The position numbers and the translations under genes are program-made. This document shows positions 42,825 to 52,436 of a DNA stretch of 53,262 nucleotides, piece by piece. Position 1 is the first letter of the stretch. Each line of letters opens with the position of its first letter. Below the pieces are notes generated by a model, which was not told where the DNA came from, did not search any database, and saw only the letters and a program-made list of their open reading frames with translations. Source of the DNA: CAZGKW01 sp964526295 (GTDB lineage: Bacteria > Planctomycetota > Phycisphaerae > FEN-1346); contig CAZGKW010000030.1 in assembly GCA_964526295.1 (NCBI GenBank), positions 1 to 53,262 on the forward strand, read 5' to 3'.

Positions 42825-44372
42825 GTGGTCCAGTGGAAGCACGAGTGGAAGAAGCTGCTGTGGATGGTCGCCGTTTTCCTGCTGTTCTTCTGGCTGCCGG
42901 TGGGCTGGGAGCGGCTGGGCGGCGGGGTCATGGAGGCCCTGCGCTTGGCGAAGTGGTACGCGCGGGAGCACGTGCTGCTGTGCCTGGTGCCGGCGTTCTT
43001 CATCGCCGGGGCCATCGGCGTGTTCGTCAGCCAGGCTTCGGTGATGAAGTACTTGGGCGCGAAGGCCAACAAGGTGCTGGCCTACGGTGTGGCGAGCGTG
43101 TCCGGGTCGATCCTGGCCGTCTGCTCCTGCACCGTGCTGCCGCTTTTCGCGGGTATCTGGCGGATGGGCGCGGGCCTGGGACCGGCCACGGCATTCCTGT
43201 ATTCCGGGCCCGCGATCAACGTCCTGGCGATCATCCTGACGGCCCGGATCCTGGGGTTCGAGTTGGGCGTCGCCCGGGCCGTCGGGGCGATCGGCTTCAG
43301 CGTGGTCATCGGCCTGATCATGCATTTCATCTACCGCAAGGAGGAACTGGAGAAGGCCAACGGCCAGCTCGGCATGCCCGAACCGGAAGTCTCCCGGCCG
43401 TTGTGGAAGAACGCCGTCTTCTTTGCTGCGATGGTCGGGGTGCTGGTCTTCGCCAACTGGGGAACGCCCGGCACGTGGGACTACCAATCGCCCAGCGGCG
43501 AGACCGTTCGCGTTGACATCGCCGAGGCCCCGTTCGATCCGCACGAACCGGGGGCCACCTTCACGTTGAGGCCCGCAGGCGCACCGGCGGACGGCTCCAA
43601 GGACTTCGAGGCACCCGCTGAGGCCTTCTTGAGACATCGGCAGGCTGCTTCCGGAGTCTGGTCGGCGTTGTGGCAGAACAAGTGGCTCATCACCTCGGTC
43701 TTCGGGGTCGGCTTCGCCCTGGTGCTGATCTTCTGGCTCAGCGTCGCCTGGTGGAAGGTGGTCCTCGCGGCAATCCCCCCGGCCATCCTGGCGTTTGCCT
43801 TGCCGACGCAGGGCCTATGGGTGCTGCTTCCGTTCTTGGCGGGGGTGGTCGGCCTGTCGTGGGTCCTGGAGACGAGCAAGGGCGAGGGCGAGGAGTGGTT
43901 CAGCGCCACGTGGACCTTCGCCAAGCAGATCCTGCCGCTGCTGTTTTTCGGCGTTCTGATCGCGGGTTTCCTGCTGGGCCGGCCGGGGCATCCGGGGCTG
44001 ATTCCGAGCCAGTACGTGGAGATGCTCGTCGGCGACAGCCCGGATTCGATGCTGGCCATCACCGGCTGGGGCGGCGGCAGCTTCGAGAGCACTGCCCGGG
44101 CCGTCTGGCCGGTGTGGACGAACTTCTTCGCCAGCATCTTCGGGGCGTTCATGTACTTCGCCACGCTGACGGAGGTGCCGATCCTCCAGGGCCTGATCGG
44201 CGCGGGCATGGGCAAGGGCCCGGCGTTGGCGCTGCTGCTGGCGGGTCCGGCTCTGAGCCTGCCGAACATGCTGGTCATCCGCAGCATCATGGGCACGCGG
44301 AAGACCGTCGTCTTCTGCTCGCTGGTGGTCGTGATGGCCACGATCTCGGGCATGGTCTTCGGGGCACTGTGA
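42825..44372 (+). CDS. DUF318/ArsP-family membrane permease
   Basis: 515 residues from GTG 42825. About ten membrane helices in two halves. The first half has the family signature AVCSCTVLPLFAGIWRMGAG followed by GPATAFLYSGPAIN. The second half repeats it in degenerate form (ATLTEVPILQGLIGAGMG, LLLAGPALSLPNML). The two halves are joined by a soluble insertion of about 75 residues (residues 215-285, acidic). The family includes ArsP, which exports organoarsenicals, and SO_0444-type Cu/Zn efflux proteins. The substrate is inferred only from the neighbouring ArsR. It heads the co-oriented run with the USP, ferredoxin and RND genes. Confidence 0.87.
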   Translation: MVQWKHEWKKLLWMVAVFLLFFWLPVGWERLGGGVMEALRLAKWYAREHVLLCLVPAFFIAGAIGVFVSQASVMKYLGAKANKVLAYGVASVSGSILAVCSCTVLPLFAGIWRMGAGLGPATAFLYSGPAINVLAIILTARILGFELGVARAVGAIGFSVVIGLIMHFIYRKEELEKANGQLGMPEPEVSRPLWKNAVFFAAMVGVLVFANWGTPGTWDYQSPSGETVRVDIAEAPFDPHEPGATFTLRPAGAPADGSKDFEAPAEAFLRHRQAASGVWSALWQNKWLITSVFGVGFALVLIFWLSVAWWKVVLAAIPPAILAFALPTQGLWVLLPFLAGVVGLSWVLETSKGEGEEWFSATWTFAKQILPLLFFGVLIAGFLLGRPGHPGLIPSQYVEMLVGDSPDSMLAITGWGGGSFESTARAVWPVWTNFFASIFGAFMYFATLTEVPILQGLIGAGMGKGPALALLLAGPALSLPNMLVIRSIMGTRKTVVFCSLVVVMATISGMVFGAL

Positions 44373-44392
44373 CCGAGGAAGGGACCCGGTTC

Positions 44393-45280
44393 ATGTTCAG
44401 CAAGGCGCTTGTGGCCGTGGACCTTTCCCCTGCTTCGCAGGCCGTTGTCGGATGCGTGGAGCGCTTGCGGGCCCTCGGAACGCGCGAGTGCATATTGCTG
44501 CACTGCTTCGACGTTCCGCAGGTGGCGGCATTTCCAGAGGAGATGAAGGAGCACTTTCTGCAATCCATGGAAGAGCAGAAGCGGCTGCTCGAAAGACAGG
44601 GCTTCATCGTGACGATGCGCGCCGAACCCGGCCTGCCCCAGACCGAAGTGCCCCGCATCGCCGCCGAGGAAGAATGCTCGCTGCTGGTGGTCGGTTCCCA
44701 TGGGCACCATCTTGCCCATGAGATATTTCTCGGCGGCGTCGCCAGCGCCGTCATACAGCACGCTTCAGTGCCCGTGCTGGTTCTGCGCCTGACGACCGGC
44801 GAAGGCGGACGGCCGATGTGTGTGACCGGCCGCTGCAATTTTCTGGAGCAGGCGCTGTATCCGACGGATTTCTCCGACAATGCGGAGCACGCCTTTGCCT
44901 ACGTGGCGAAGGTGGTAGAGAGCGGCGCGCGGAAGGTCACGCTTCTGCATGTCCAGGACAGGACGAGACTGGCCCCTCATTTGGAGCATCGCCTGGATGA
45001 GTTCAACGAAGTGGATCGAGGACGCCTCGAACGGATGAAGGCTCGTCTGGGCGAGATGGGCAGCGCGGACGTAAGCATTGAACTGCCATATGGACTTCCG
45101 AAGGCAGAGATTCTTGAACGTGCCCGGGCGGGGAAAGCCAGCCTGGTGATCATGGGCAGCCAAGGTCGCGGATACCTGGGCGAGCTGTTCCTGGGCAGCG
45201 TCAGCCACTACGTGGCTCGCCGCGCCGAATCGCCGGTGCTGCTCGTCCCCATGCCGGGCAAGGATGAACCACATGGATAG
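44393..45280 (+). CDS. Tandem universal stress protein (two UspA domains)
   Basis: 295 residues. Two UspA domains of about 145 residues: the first starts FSKALVAVDLSPAS and ends with the nucleotide loop GSHGHHLAHEIFLGGVASAV; the second starts FLEQALYPTDFSDNA and ends GSQGRGYLGELFLGSVSHYV (G-2x-G-9x-G-S pattern, ATP-binding type). USPs are cytoplasmic stress sensors. ATG 44393 has GGAAGGG 9 nt upstream; a GTG at 44369 overlapping the permease stop is an alternative. Placement inside an efflux operon suggests a link between ATP/stress state and efflux, which is inference. Confidence 0.92.
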   Translation: MFSKALVAVDLSPASQAVVGCVERLRALGTRECILLHCFDVPQVAAFPEEMKEHFLQSMEEQKRLLERQGFIVTMRAEPGLPQTEVPRIAAEEECSLLVVGSHGHHLAHEIFLGGVASAVIQHASVPVLVLRLTTGEGGRPMCVTGRCNFLEQALYPTDFSDNAEHAFAYVAKVVESGARKVTLLHVQDRTRLAPHLEHRLDEFNEVDRGRLERMKARLGEMGSADVSIELPYGLPKAEILERARAGKASLVIMGSQGRGYLGELFLGSVSHYVARRAESPVLLVPMPGKDEPHG

Positions 45281-45310
45281 GCACCGGGGAAACGCTTAGG
45301 GAGAAAGGCC

Positions 45311-45613
45311 ATGCCTTGGCTGGCAGGACACCCAAGAGAGAGGGTCGAGTGGTACCCGACGATCGACCCGGAGAAGTGTGTGAAATGCGGGATGTGCATG
45401 AACTGCGGACACAAGGTCTACGAATGGGCCGATGAAGGGCCGAAGGTCGCCCGCCCCAATGACTGCGTGGTGGGGTGCTCCACGTGCGCCAACCTCTGCG
45501 CAGGGCAGGCGATCTCCTTCCCGGACGTCGAGCGGCTCCGCAAACTCTACCGCCAGGAGAAGATATGGGCCAAGGTGAAAAAACACCTGATTGCCCAGGG
45601 CGTGATTTCATGA
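45311..45613 (+). CDS. Ferredoxin-like protein with two 4Fe-4S motifs
   Basis: 100 residues; GGGAG lies upstream of ATG 45311. Cysteines at 23, 26, 29, 32 (CVKCGMCMNC) and 52, 56, 59, 63 (CVVGCSTCANLC) give two 4Fe-4S sites, the second with the unusual Cx3Cx2Cx3C spacing. No signal peptide, so cytoplasmic electron carrier or sensor. The C-terminal about 30 residues are basic and helical (RLRKLYRQEKIWAKVKKHL). Ends with ATGA overlap onto the outer-membrane factor gene, so it is truly part of the efflux operon. A redox role in metalloid handling is a guess. Confidence 0.9.
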   Translation: MPWLAGHPRERVEWYPTIDPEKCVKCGMCMNCGHKVYEWADEGPKVARPNDCVVGCSTCANLCAGQAISFPDVERLRKLYRQEKIWAKVKKHLIAQGVIS

Positions 45614-47010
45614 AAGTAGTGCTTGCCACAACTCTGATGGCGTCACTGCTGATGTCCGGCTGTGCGCTGCTCGATCCGACCGACCCGTATGCGGGCATGC
45701 CGCATAGAAGTGCGAGGTTGTTTCGCCCGGCCGAGTCCTCGACCGTGGGATGGGACAAGGGACCTGTGACGCTGTCGGAAGCGGTCGAGATCGCGTTGGC
45801 CAGCAATCCTGGGCTGGCGGCGAGCAGGCACGACGTGGATGCCGCAGAGGCCCAGGCGGACGTGGCCACCGGGGCGCTGCTGCCGAGCGTGGGCGTTGTC
45901 GGGGGGTACACACATTCCCTGGACGACCAACGGCTGGTGCCCGCTCGATTCAACGGAGAAAAAGGCGTCTTCACCGACGACCTCTTCTCGGCGGACCTGG
46001 TGGTGAGCATGCCGCTGTTCACGGGCGGTCGGCTCATCAGCGAAATGCAAGCCGCCGAGTTGCTGGCCAGGTCGGCCGACCATCGTCTGGCGCGGACGCG
46101 TGAAGAACTGGTCTTCAATGTATCCAGCGTCTTTTACCGCATTCTGGCGCTGCGCAGGGTGGTTGAATCGCAGGAGTTCTCGAAGAAAGCGTTGCAGGAG
46201 CATCTCAAGCGGATCGGCGACCTGATCGAGGCGCAGAAGGCGGCGAACGTGGACCGTTTGCGGACCGAGGTCCGCATCGCCGACATCGAACAGCGGCTGG
46301 CGGACACGCGGAACCTTCTGTCCATTCAGCAGCGCGTGCTGGCCAATCTCATGGGCGTGGAAGATCGGGAGCAGGCCCTGCAAGCCCAAGGCGAATTGAC
46401 TTCGCCGGTTGCCGAACTGCCAGGCCGGAGCGGGTCTCTGGCCGTGGCGTTGGAGAATCGGGATGACTATCTCGCGGCACGCTCGGGCCTGGAGGCCCGG
46501 GCGAAGCTGGTCGATGCCGCCCGCGCCGGACACTGGCCGACGGTATCGGCTCAGGGTTCCTATGGCGGTCGATGGGCGGCCGGGCCGAGCGATCGGCCGG
46601 CGGGCACGGACAGTTCGGAAGACGTGGGACGCGCCGGCGTCGTCGTGGACGTTCCTCTCTTCGAAGGCGGCCGGATCGAGGCCCGCGTCCGTCGTGAACG
46701 CGCTCGCCTGGCGGCGGCCCGCCAGCGTCTGCGGGCGTTGGAACTCCAGATTCAACTCGATGTTGAGACGGCGCTGTCCAACCTGGAATCCGCCAGGCAG
46801 CGCGTTGAAGCGACCCAGAAGGCCATCCGGCAGGCCGAGGAAAGCCTGCGGATCGAGCGGCAGAAGCACGAGCTTGGCAAGGGCTCCATCACGGACGTGT
46901 TGGACGCTCAATCCGCGCTTCTGGAAACCCAGACCCAATACTACCGGGCCCTGGCGGACCACAATACGGCCCTGGCCCAGTTCCGCCTGGCCGTGGGAGA
47001 ACAACCGTGA
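45610..47010 (+). CDS. Outer-membrane efflux factor (TolC/OMF family lipoprotein)
   Basis: 466 residues from ATG 45610 (ATGA overlap with the ferredoxin stop). N-terminal lipoprotein signal: MKVVLATTLMASLLMSGC with lipobox MSGC. Typical OMF repeats: LSEAVEIALASNPGLAASRH, LVVSMPLFTGGRLISE, then the second half VVVDVPLFEGGRIEARVRRE and the coiled-coil LESARQRVEATQKAIRQAEE, ending ALADHNTALAQFRLAVGE. Forms the trimeric outer-membrane exit duct for the adaptor and RND pump that follow. Presence of an OMF also shows a diderm envelope. Confidence 0.94.
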   Translation: MKVVLATTLMASLLMSGCALLDPTDPYAGMPHRSARLFRPAESSTVGWDKGPVTLSEAVEIALASNPGLAASRHDVDAAEAQADVATGALLPSVGVVGGYTHSLDDQRLVPARFNGEKGVFTDDLFSADLVVSMPLFTGGRLISEMQAAELLARSADHRLARTREELVFNVSSVFYRILALRRVVESQEFSKKALQEHLKRIGDLIEAQKAANVDRLRTEVRIADIEQRLADTRNLLSIQQRVLANLMGVEDREQALQAQGELTSPVAELPGRSGSLAVALENRDDYLAARSGLEARAKLVDAARAGHWPTVSAQGSYGGRWAAGPSDRPAGTDSSEDVGRAGVVVDVPLFEGGRIEARVRRERARLAAARQRLRALELQIQLDVETALSNLESARQRVEATQKAIRQAEESLRIERQKHELGKGSITDVLDAQSALLETQTQYYRALADHNTALAQFRLAVGEQP

Positions 47011-48380
47011 GAATGGCATGGCGTGCGTTGGCGATTGCGGCGGCCGGGGTGGTTGCCATCGGCCTGATTGGCTGCGACTCGGGCAAGGAAGACCCGGCGC
47101 AAGACGATTCGGAGCAGCCTGGCGGCGTGCCGACCCGACGGGGGACAGGCCCGCCCCCTGGGGGCGCACGCTGGCGACCGCCGAAAAAGGCCCCGCTTGT
47201 CCGAACCGTTGCGGCCGAGAAGGCTCGTCTGGCGGAGTCTCTGGAGGCGACAGGCGAAGTCGTCGCCACCAGGGCGGTGACCATTCAGGCGACCGTTGAG
47301 GGACCGATTGCCTTCTGTCCCTGGCGCGAAGGCGACCGTGTGGAGATATCCGCCGACGGTCCAACAAAGCTGATCGAAATCGACCGGCAACTATACCGTG
47401 CTGAAGTGCAGGCCGCCCAGGCCGCGTTGGCCGTGGCGAAGGCGAAACTGGCCGACCTGACCGCCGACGCGCGACCCGAGGAGGTCGCCCAGGCCAAGGA
47501 GGACGTGAAGAAGCTGGAGGAATGCGCCCGCTTCGCCCGCAGCGACCTGGACCGGGTTCAGAAGCTCGTGGAGAGCGGCTCGGTCCCCGGCGAGATGGTC
47601 GAGAAGGCCCGCGTCGCGTTCGTCACCTGCCAGACGCAGTTGGTCTCTGCCAAGCAGAAGCTCGCCATCCTGACGGCGGGGCCTACGAAGACCGAAATCG
47701 CCGTCCAGCAGGCGGCCGTGGACGAAGCCAGGGCCCGCCTGGCCGTCGTCAGCGCGAAGCTGGCTGAGTGCACGATTCCCGTACCGTTTGCCGGCGTCGT
47801 AACGAAGGTGTATGTGCAACCGGGCGACCTGGCAACGGTGCGCGCCCCGTTGCTGAAGATGTTCGATCCGGCTTCGCTGGTAGTTCGTTTCGCGGTGCCG
47901 GAGAGCCAATCGACCCAGGTAGCACCAGGCGCGGCGGTCTCGATTCGGCTCGATGCGTACCCGAATCGGTCCTTCGAGGGAAGCATCTCGCGGGTCTATC
48001 CCGAACTCGATCCCAAGACGCGCACGCGAACGGTCGAGGCGAAGTTGGCCTCTGGCCCGGATGATCTGGTGCCCGGGATGTTCGCGCGAGTTGACGTTGC
48101 GGTGCGAGAAGTCCCGGATGCCGTGGTGGTTCCCGACAGCGCCCTTCTCACGATGGCAAACGGGCAAACGGTTGTCTTTGTATTGGTCGATGGCAAGGCC
48201 GTCCTGAGAAAGGTCCGCCTGGGCATCGAGCGGGACCGGAAGGTCCAGGTCACCGAAGGCGTCGAGCCCGGCGAGTTGGTGATCGTGGCCGGTAACGAGG
48301 GCCTCAAGGACGGCGCAGCAGTACGGACGCCCCCCAAGCCCCAGCCGGCGGCCGCGACGGCCTCGGGGAGTAGCCAGTGA
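47007..48380 (+). CDS. RND efflux periplasmic adaptor (membrane fusion protein)
   Basis: 457 residues from GTG 47007, overlapping the OMF stop. Lipoprotein signal with lipobox LIGC near residue 23. Lipoyl-type halves flank a long alpha-hairpin (residues about 125-235, LADLTADARPEEVAQAKEDV, KQKLAILTAGPTKTEIAVQQ); ECTIPVPFAGVVTKVYVQPG is the second lipoyl half; beta-barrel VSIRLDAYPNRSFEGSISRV and the membrane-proximal end GVEPGELVIVAGNEGLKDG follow. Links the outer-membrane duct to the inner-membrane pump. Proline/glycine-rich spacer at residues 35-60. No metal-binding CzcB insertion is evident. Confidence 0.94.
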   Translation: MRMAWRALAIAAAGVVAIGLIGCDSGKEDPAQDDSEQPGGVPTRRGTGPPPGGARWRPPKKAPLVRTVAAEKARLAESLEATGEVVATRAVTIQATVEGPIAFCPWREGDRVEISADGPTKLIEIDRQLYRAEVQAAQAALAVAKAKLADLTADARPEEVAQAKEDVKKLEECARFARSDLDRVQKLVESGSVPGEMVEKARVAFVTCQTQLVSAKQKLAILTAGPTKTEIAVQQAAVDEARARLAVVSAKLAECTIPVPFAGVVTKVYVQPGDLATVRAPLLKMFDPASLVVRFAVPESQSTQVAPGAAVSIRLDAYPNRSFEGSISRVYPELDPKTRTRTVEAKLASGPDDLVPGMFARVDVAVREVPDAVVVPDSALLTMANGQTVVFVLVDGKAVLRKVRLGIERDRKVQVTEGVEPGELVIVAGNEGLKDGAAVRTPPKPQPAAATASGSSQ

Positions 48381-51300
48381 AGATCACAGCCACCACATTG
48401 AAGCGTCCGGTGGCCGCTACCGTACTGGCGATTGCGGTCTTCGCCACGGGTATGTTCAGCTTCACGCAGCTCGACGTGGACTATCTGCCCGAGATCACCT
48501 ATCCGATGATCAAGGTCCACATCTGGTGGCGAGGGGCCACGCCGGAGGAGATCGAGACCAACGTCGCCGAGCCGATCGAAGAGGTCCTGGCGACGGTGGA
48601 CAACCTCGATTACCTGGAATCCTCCAGCATCGAGGGCATGTACACGCTCCTGGTGAACTTCCAGTACGGCGTCGACGTGGAAGAGGCGTACCAGGACGTC
48701 ATCACTGCGATGGGACGCGTGGCCCGCAAGCTGCCGCCCGACATGGACCCGCCGGTCATCATCAAGGCCGACCCGTCACAGTTGCCGGTCATGCAGGTGA
48801 CGATCTTCTCCGACCAGCGCGACCTGGTCTGGCTGCGCGAATGGGCGGACAACTGGCTTTCCGAACGCCTGACGGCGGTGCCCGGCACGGCCGGCGTCGA
48901 AGTGGTCGGCGGACTGGAACGCGAAATCCGCGTCCACCTCGACCCGCCGCGACTGGCCGCCTACAAGCTTTCGCCCGCCCAGATCGCCAAGGCCCTTTAC
49001 GAGGAGAACCGCCAGACATTCGCCGGGCGCGTCACCGTCGAATCTCGCGAGATCATCGCCCGCACGATGGGCGAGTTCGAGAGCATCGAGGAGATCGAGA
49101 ACGTCGTTGTCGCCACCGGGGATAACGGCGAGAAGGTCTACCTGAAGGACGTGGCCACCGTCGAGGACTCGCACGAGGAGATGCGGGTCAACACGCGCTT
49201 CAACGGCAGGCCCGCCATCAAGCTGAACGTGCTGAAGCAGGCCACCGCCAACACCGTGACGGTCGCCGAGGCCGTTCAAGCCAGGCTCGGGCAGCTTCGC
49301 GAGGACGTGCCGGAGGATATTCAGTTCGGCTATGTCGAGAATCAGGGCGAGTATGTGCTCGGGGCCATCCACAGCGTCCAAAGCTCGGCCATCCTTGCGG
49401 CGGTTCTGGTCATCGTCGTGGTCTACCTGTTTCTTGGGCGCTGGCGGCAGGTGATGGTGATGGTCATCGCCCTTCCGCTGACGCTCCTGGCCAACTTCTT
49501 CCTGATGAAGACGGCAGGGTTCTCCATCAACGTCTTTTCGCTGGGCGGCCTGGTGGTAGCGTTGGGCGTGATCTTGGACAACTCCATCGTGGTGCTGGAG
49601 AACATCACGCGCCTGAAGTCCGAAGGCGCGACGGACTATGCGATCAAAGGCACGCGAGAGGTCGGCTCGGCCATCGTAGCGGCCACGCTGACCTTCCTGG
49701 CGATCTTCCTGCCCTTCCTGTTCGTGCCCGGGTTGGCAGCGTTGCTGTTCAAGGAACTCGTCCTGGTGGTCGCGGGCATCGTGGTGATTTCGCTGCTGGT
49801 CGCCGTCACGTTGACGCCTCTTCTGACCGACCGTCTTGTGCGTCGCGAGCGAGCCGGGGGCGGATCCAGGGTAGCCCGCGTTTTCGACGCCGTGCTGTCC
49901 GGCGTGGTGCGGGGCTATTCCGCTCTGCTCGGTGGTTGTTTGAGGGCCAAGTGGCTGGTGGTCATCCTGACGGCGGCGCTGTTCGGCGGCGGTCTCTGGC
50001 TGGCGACGAGAACCGGCTCGGAGTTCCTGCCCAAGGTCGATGACGGCCGGGTGATGGTCAAGGTCAAGATGCCCAGCGGCACGTCGGTCGGCGAGGTGGA
50101 TCGCATTCTCAAGCAGATCGAGGCGAAGCTCGGAGGACTCCCGGAGATCGAGAGCACCTTTACGCTTGCCGGCGGCAAGGTGTGGGGGCTCTACACCTAC
50201 GAGATCGCCAACGAGGGCGAAGTGAACATCCAGCTCGTCCCTCGCAGCCGGCGAGACATCAGCACCGAGCAGTTCATTGCGAAGATCAAGCCCCTGGTGG
50301 GCAAGGTGGCCCCGCCCGGGGGCAAGCTGCCGGTGATGCAGATGAAGGTCAAAGGCATCCGCAAGGTCGGCGAGCAGGAAGTCGAGGTCAAGGTCCAGGG
50401 CACGGAGATCGAGCCCATCTTCGAGTTCGCCAAGCAGGTGGCGGCCCGCCTGAATGAGACGCAGGGGCTGGGCAACGTGAACATCTCCATGGACATGACC
50501 AAGCCCGAATACCGCATTTACGTGGATCGGGCCAAGGCCTCGGACCTGGACATCTCGGTGACGCAGGTGGCGGGCACGCTGCGCGGGCTGGTGCAAGGGC
50601 TGGTCGCCACGCAGTATCGTGAGGGCAGCGAGTACTACGACATCCGCGTTGTGGTCCCGGAGGCCCGGTTGACCAGCAAGAGCGACCTGGAAGGGCTGAT
50701 CCTCGACACCCGCAACGGAAGCCCCGTCTATCTGCGCGACGTGGCCGAGGTGCGACGGGCGGTCGGGCCGGTCGAGATCGTTCGCGAGAATCAGGCCAAG
50801 CAGGTCATCGTGCGAGCGGATGCGACCGGAGTGAGCGTCGGCGAAGCAGTCGCCAAGGCGGAGAACGTTTTGGCGCAGATGGACTTGCCGGCGGGCGTGA
50901 GCTATGCGATGGGTGGCCAGGCCCAGATGATGGCCGAAAACCGCCGGGCCATGGGCCTGATCATCGGCTTCGCGGTCCTGTTTGCCTACGTGGTGCTGGC
51001 CGTTCAGTTCGAGTCCTTCGTGCTGCCGCTCTTGATCATGGTCAACGTGCCGCTGGCGCTGACGGGGGCGTTCCTGGCCCTCTTCGTCACGGGCACGCCG
51101 ATCGGCATTACCGTCCTGATCGGGCTGGTTGTGATGATGGGCGGCATCACCTCGCAAGGTGTGGTGCTGCTGTCTCTGGCCGAGGAATATCGACAGCAGG
51201 GGCAAAGGCCTCTGGAGGCCATTCGGATGGCGGCTCCGATTCGCGTTCGCCCGATCCTGATGACGCAGTTGACCACCGTGCTGGGTCTCCTTCCGCTGGC

Positions 51301-51475
51301 GCTGAATCTCGGCGAGGGCGGCGACATGCTCGTGCCGATGGCCATCGCCGTGATCGGCGGCTTGTTGTACTCGTTGCTGTTGACGCTCGTTTTCCTGCCG
51401 ACCGCCTACGCGGGCGTGCGGCGGACAATCGGATCGGCGGCCTCGTCTTCGAGATCATCGTGGCCCTCTTCGTGA
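48377..51475 (+). CDS. RND-superfamily inner-membrane efflux pump (HAE1/AcrB-like)
   Basis: 1032 residues from GTG 48377, overlapping the adaptor stop. Starts KITATTLKRPVAATVLAIAV; twelve membrane helices with two large periplasmic loops. Proton-relay helix 4 reads LGVILDNSIVVLENI (one Asp kept, Asn in place of the second, as in many HAE1 members); helix 10 region FLPTAYAGVRR near the end. The signature GSAIVAATLTFLAIFLPFLF and VRPILMTQLTTVLGLLPLAL are standard. CzcA-type heavy-metal motifs (DFG..DGA.V.VEN) are absent, so the substrate is probably organic or unknown despite the ArsR control. Last gene of the tight run. Confidence 0.94.
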   Translation: MKITATTLKRPVAATVLAIAVFATGMFSFTQLDVDYLPEITYPMIKVHIWWRGATPEEIETNVAEPIEEVLATVDNLDYLESSSIEGMYTLLVNFQYGVDVEEAYQDVITAMGRVARKLPPDMDPPVIIKADPSQLPVMQVTIFSDQRDLVWLREWADNWLSERLTAVPGTAGVEVVGGLEREIRVHLDPPRLAAYKLSPAQIAKALYEENRQTFAGRVTVESREIIARTMGEFESIEEIENVVVATGDNGEKVYLKDVATVEDSHEEMRVNTRFNGRPAIKLNVLKQATANTVTVAEAVQARLGQLREDVPEDIQFGYVENQGEYVLGAIHSVQSSAILAAVLVIVVVYLFLGRWRQVMVMVIALPLTLLANFFLMKTAGFSINVFSLGGLVVALGVILDNSIVVLENITRLKSEGATDYAIKGTREVGSAIVAATLTFLAIFLPFLFVPGLAALLFKELVLVVAGIVVISLLVAVTLTPLLTDRLVRRERAGGGSRVARVFDAVLSGVVRGYSALLGGCLRAKWLVVILTAALFGGGLWLATRTGSEFLPKVDDGRVMVKVKMPSGTSVGEVDRILKQIEAKLGGLPEIESTFTLAGGKVWGLYTYEIANEGEVNIQLVPRSRRDISTEQFIAKIKPLVGKVAPPGGKLPVMQMKVKGIRKVGEQEVEVKVQGTEIEPIFEFAKQVAARLNETQGLGNVNISMDMTKPEYRIYVDRAKASDLDISVTQVAGTLRGLVQGLVATQYREGSEYYDIRVVVPEARLTSKSDLEGLILDTRNGSPVYLRDVAEVRRAVGPVEIVRENQAKQVIVRADATGVSVGEAVAKAENVLAQMDLPAGVSYAMGGQAQMMAENRRAMGLIIGFAVLFAYVVLAVQFESFVLPLLIMVNVPLALTGAFLALFVTGTPIGITVLIGLVVMMGGITSQGVVLLSLAEEYRQQGQRPLEAIRMAAPIRVRPILMTQLTTVLGLLPLALNLGEGGDMLVPMAIAVIGGLLYSLLLTLVFLPTAYAGVRRTIGSAASSSRSSWPSS

Positions 51476-51539
51476 AGCCCTGCCATTGTCTGATCGTGAC
51501 CCGCGGCAGCCGTGTCGATAAAGAGGTCGAGAGAAACGC

Positions 51540-52337
51540 ATGAGCGCTTTCGTGACCACGTTTGCGGAGATGGCCGAGTTCGAAAGGGCCCGCGCGAGGC
51601 TCGAGGCCGGGGGCGCGGCGTTCGAGGTGGTCTCTCCCGAACCGGGGTATCGCTTGGTCGGGGCGCCGGCCCTGGTGGCGGACGCCGAGGGCCGGGCGGC
51701 CCTTGCGCCGCGCGGCGCGGCCCAGTTCGTTTCGGCCGGATGGGTCGAGTACCGGCCGGCGCGGATCGCCGTCCCCGCCGAGGAGCCGCCCGCCTGCGCG
51801 GAGGACGTGTTCGGCGAGGCCCGGATCGTGGTCCTGGCGCCGTGCGTCGCGGACCCGACGAAGATCCGCCTGATCGCCCACCTGACGGGCGACCTGACGG
51901 AGGTCTTCCCCTACCTGAACGCCGAGATGAAGGAGGCCTGCTACAACGCCCGCGGTCCGACCTTCACGTTCATGGACGGCTACCGGATGATCTCGATGTA
52001 CGCGAGGCGGATCGCCGTGGCCAAGGCCGACGAGATCGTGGACGGCTGGCGGACGCTGGAGATGGTCCGCCGCCGCGCGAATGACACGTGGGCCCGCCGG
52101 GCGCACATCGAACCCTCCTACGTCATGCGGCAGAAACCGTCGGCGCTGGAGATCTTCAAGCGCCTGCCCGGCACCAACTGCCGCGCGTGCGGCGAGGCGA
52201 CGTGCCTGGCGTTTGCCGTCCGCGTCTGCGACGGTCAGGCGCCGGCCACGCAGTGCCGTCCCGTCTTCGAGGGCGAGTACGCCCACTTGAAGGACGCCCT
52301 CGTGGAGATCTGCCAGGGCATGGGCGTGGCCGGATAG
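51540..52337 (+). CDS. Fe-S protein with DUF3343-like N-terminus
   Basis: 265 residues. Residues 1-70 (FVTTFAEMAEFERARARLEA and a following APALVADAEG) resemble DUF3343, a small domain suggested to carry sulfur or selenium. Residues 90-200 form a domain seen in Fe-S proteins of anaerobes (LPYLNA-type FPYLNAEMKEACYNARGPTF, DEIVDGWRTL). Residues 205-245 carry a 4Fe-4S motif LPGTNCRACGEATCLAFAV then QCRP (PF04060 type, as in corrinoid Fe-S proteins). It probably assembles one cluster. No signal peptide. It precedes the second arsR and DGC gene. Confidence 0.8.
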   Translation: MSAFVTTFAEMAEFERARARLEAGGAAFEVVSPEPGYRLVGAPALVADAEGRAALAPRGAAQFVSAGWVEYRPARIAVPAEEPPACAEDVFGEARIVVLAPCVADPTKIRLIAHLTGDLTEVFPYLNAEMKEACYNARGPTFTFMDGYRMISMYARRIAVAKADEIVDGWRTLEMVRRRANDTWARRAHIEPSYVMRQKPSALEIFKRLPGTNCRACGEATCLAFAVRVCDGQAPATQCRPVFEGEYAHLKDALVEICQGMGVAG

Positions 52338-52408
52338 CGGCCGGGGTCCGGCGGCGCGGCAGCGGCCCCGCGCGGGGAGAAAGGCAGCAGCCGCGATGGC
52401 GAGGGGGG

Positions 52409-52436
52409 TTGAAACCCGGCGGAGATTGGCTATTAT
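52409..52436 (+). promoter_or_regulatory. Promoter of the second arsR
   Basis: TTGAAA (52409-52414), 16-nt spacer, TATTAT (52431-52436), five of six -10 bases. The arsR ATG is at 52471. Confidence 0.7.

Noticed and set aside
48776..51205. 809-codon reverse open frame opposite the RND pump
   Set aside because: His/Asp/Gln-rich antisense shadow of conserved membrane helices.
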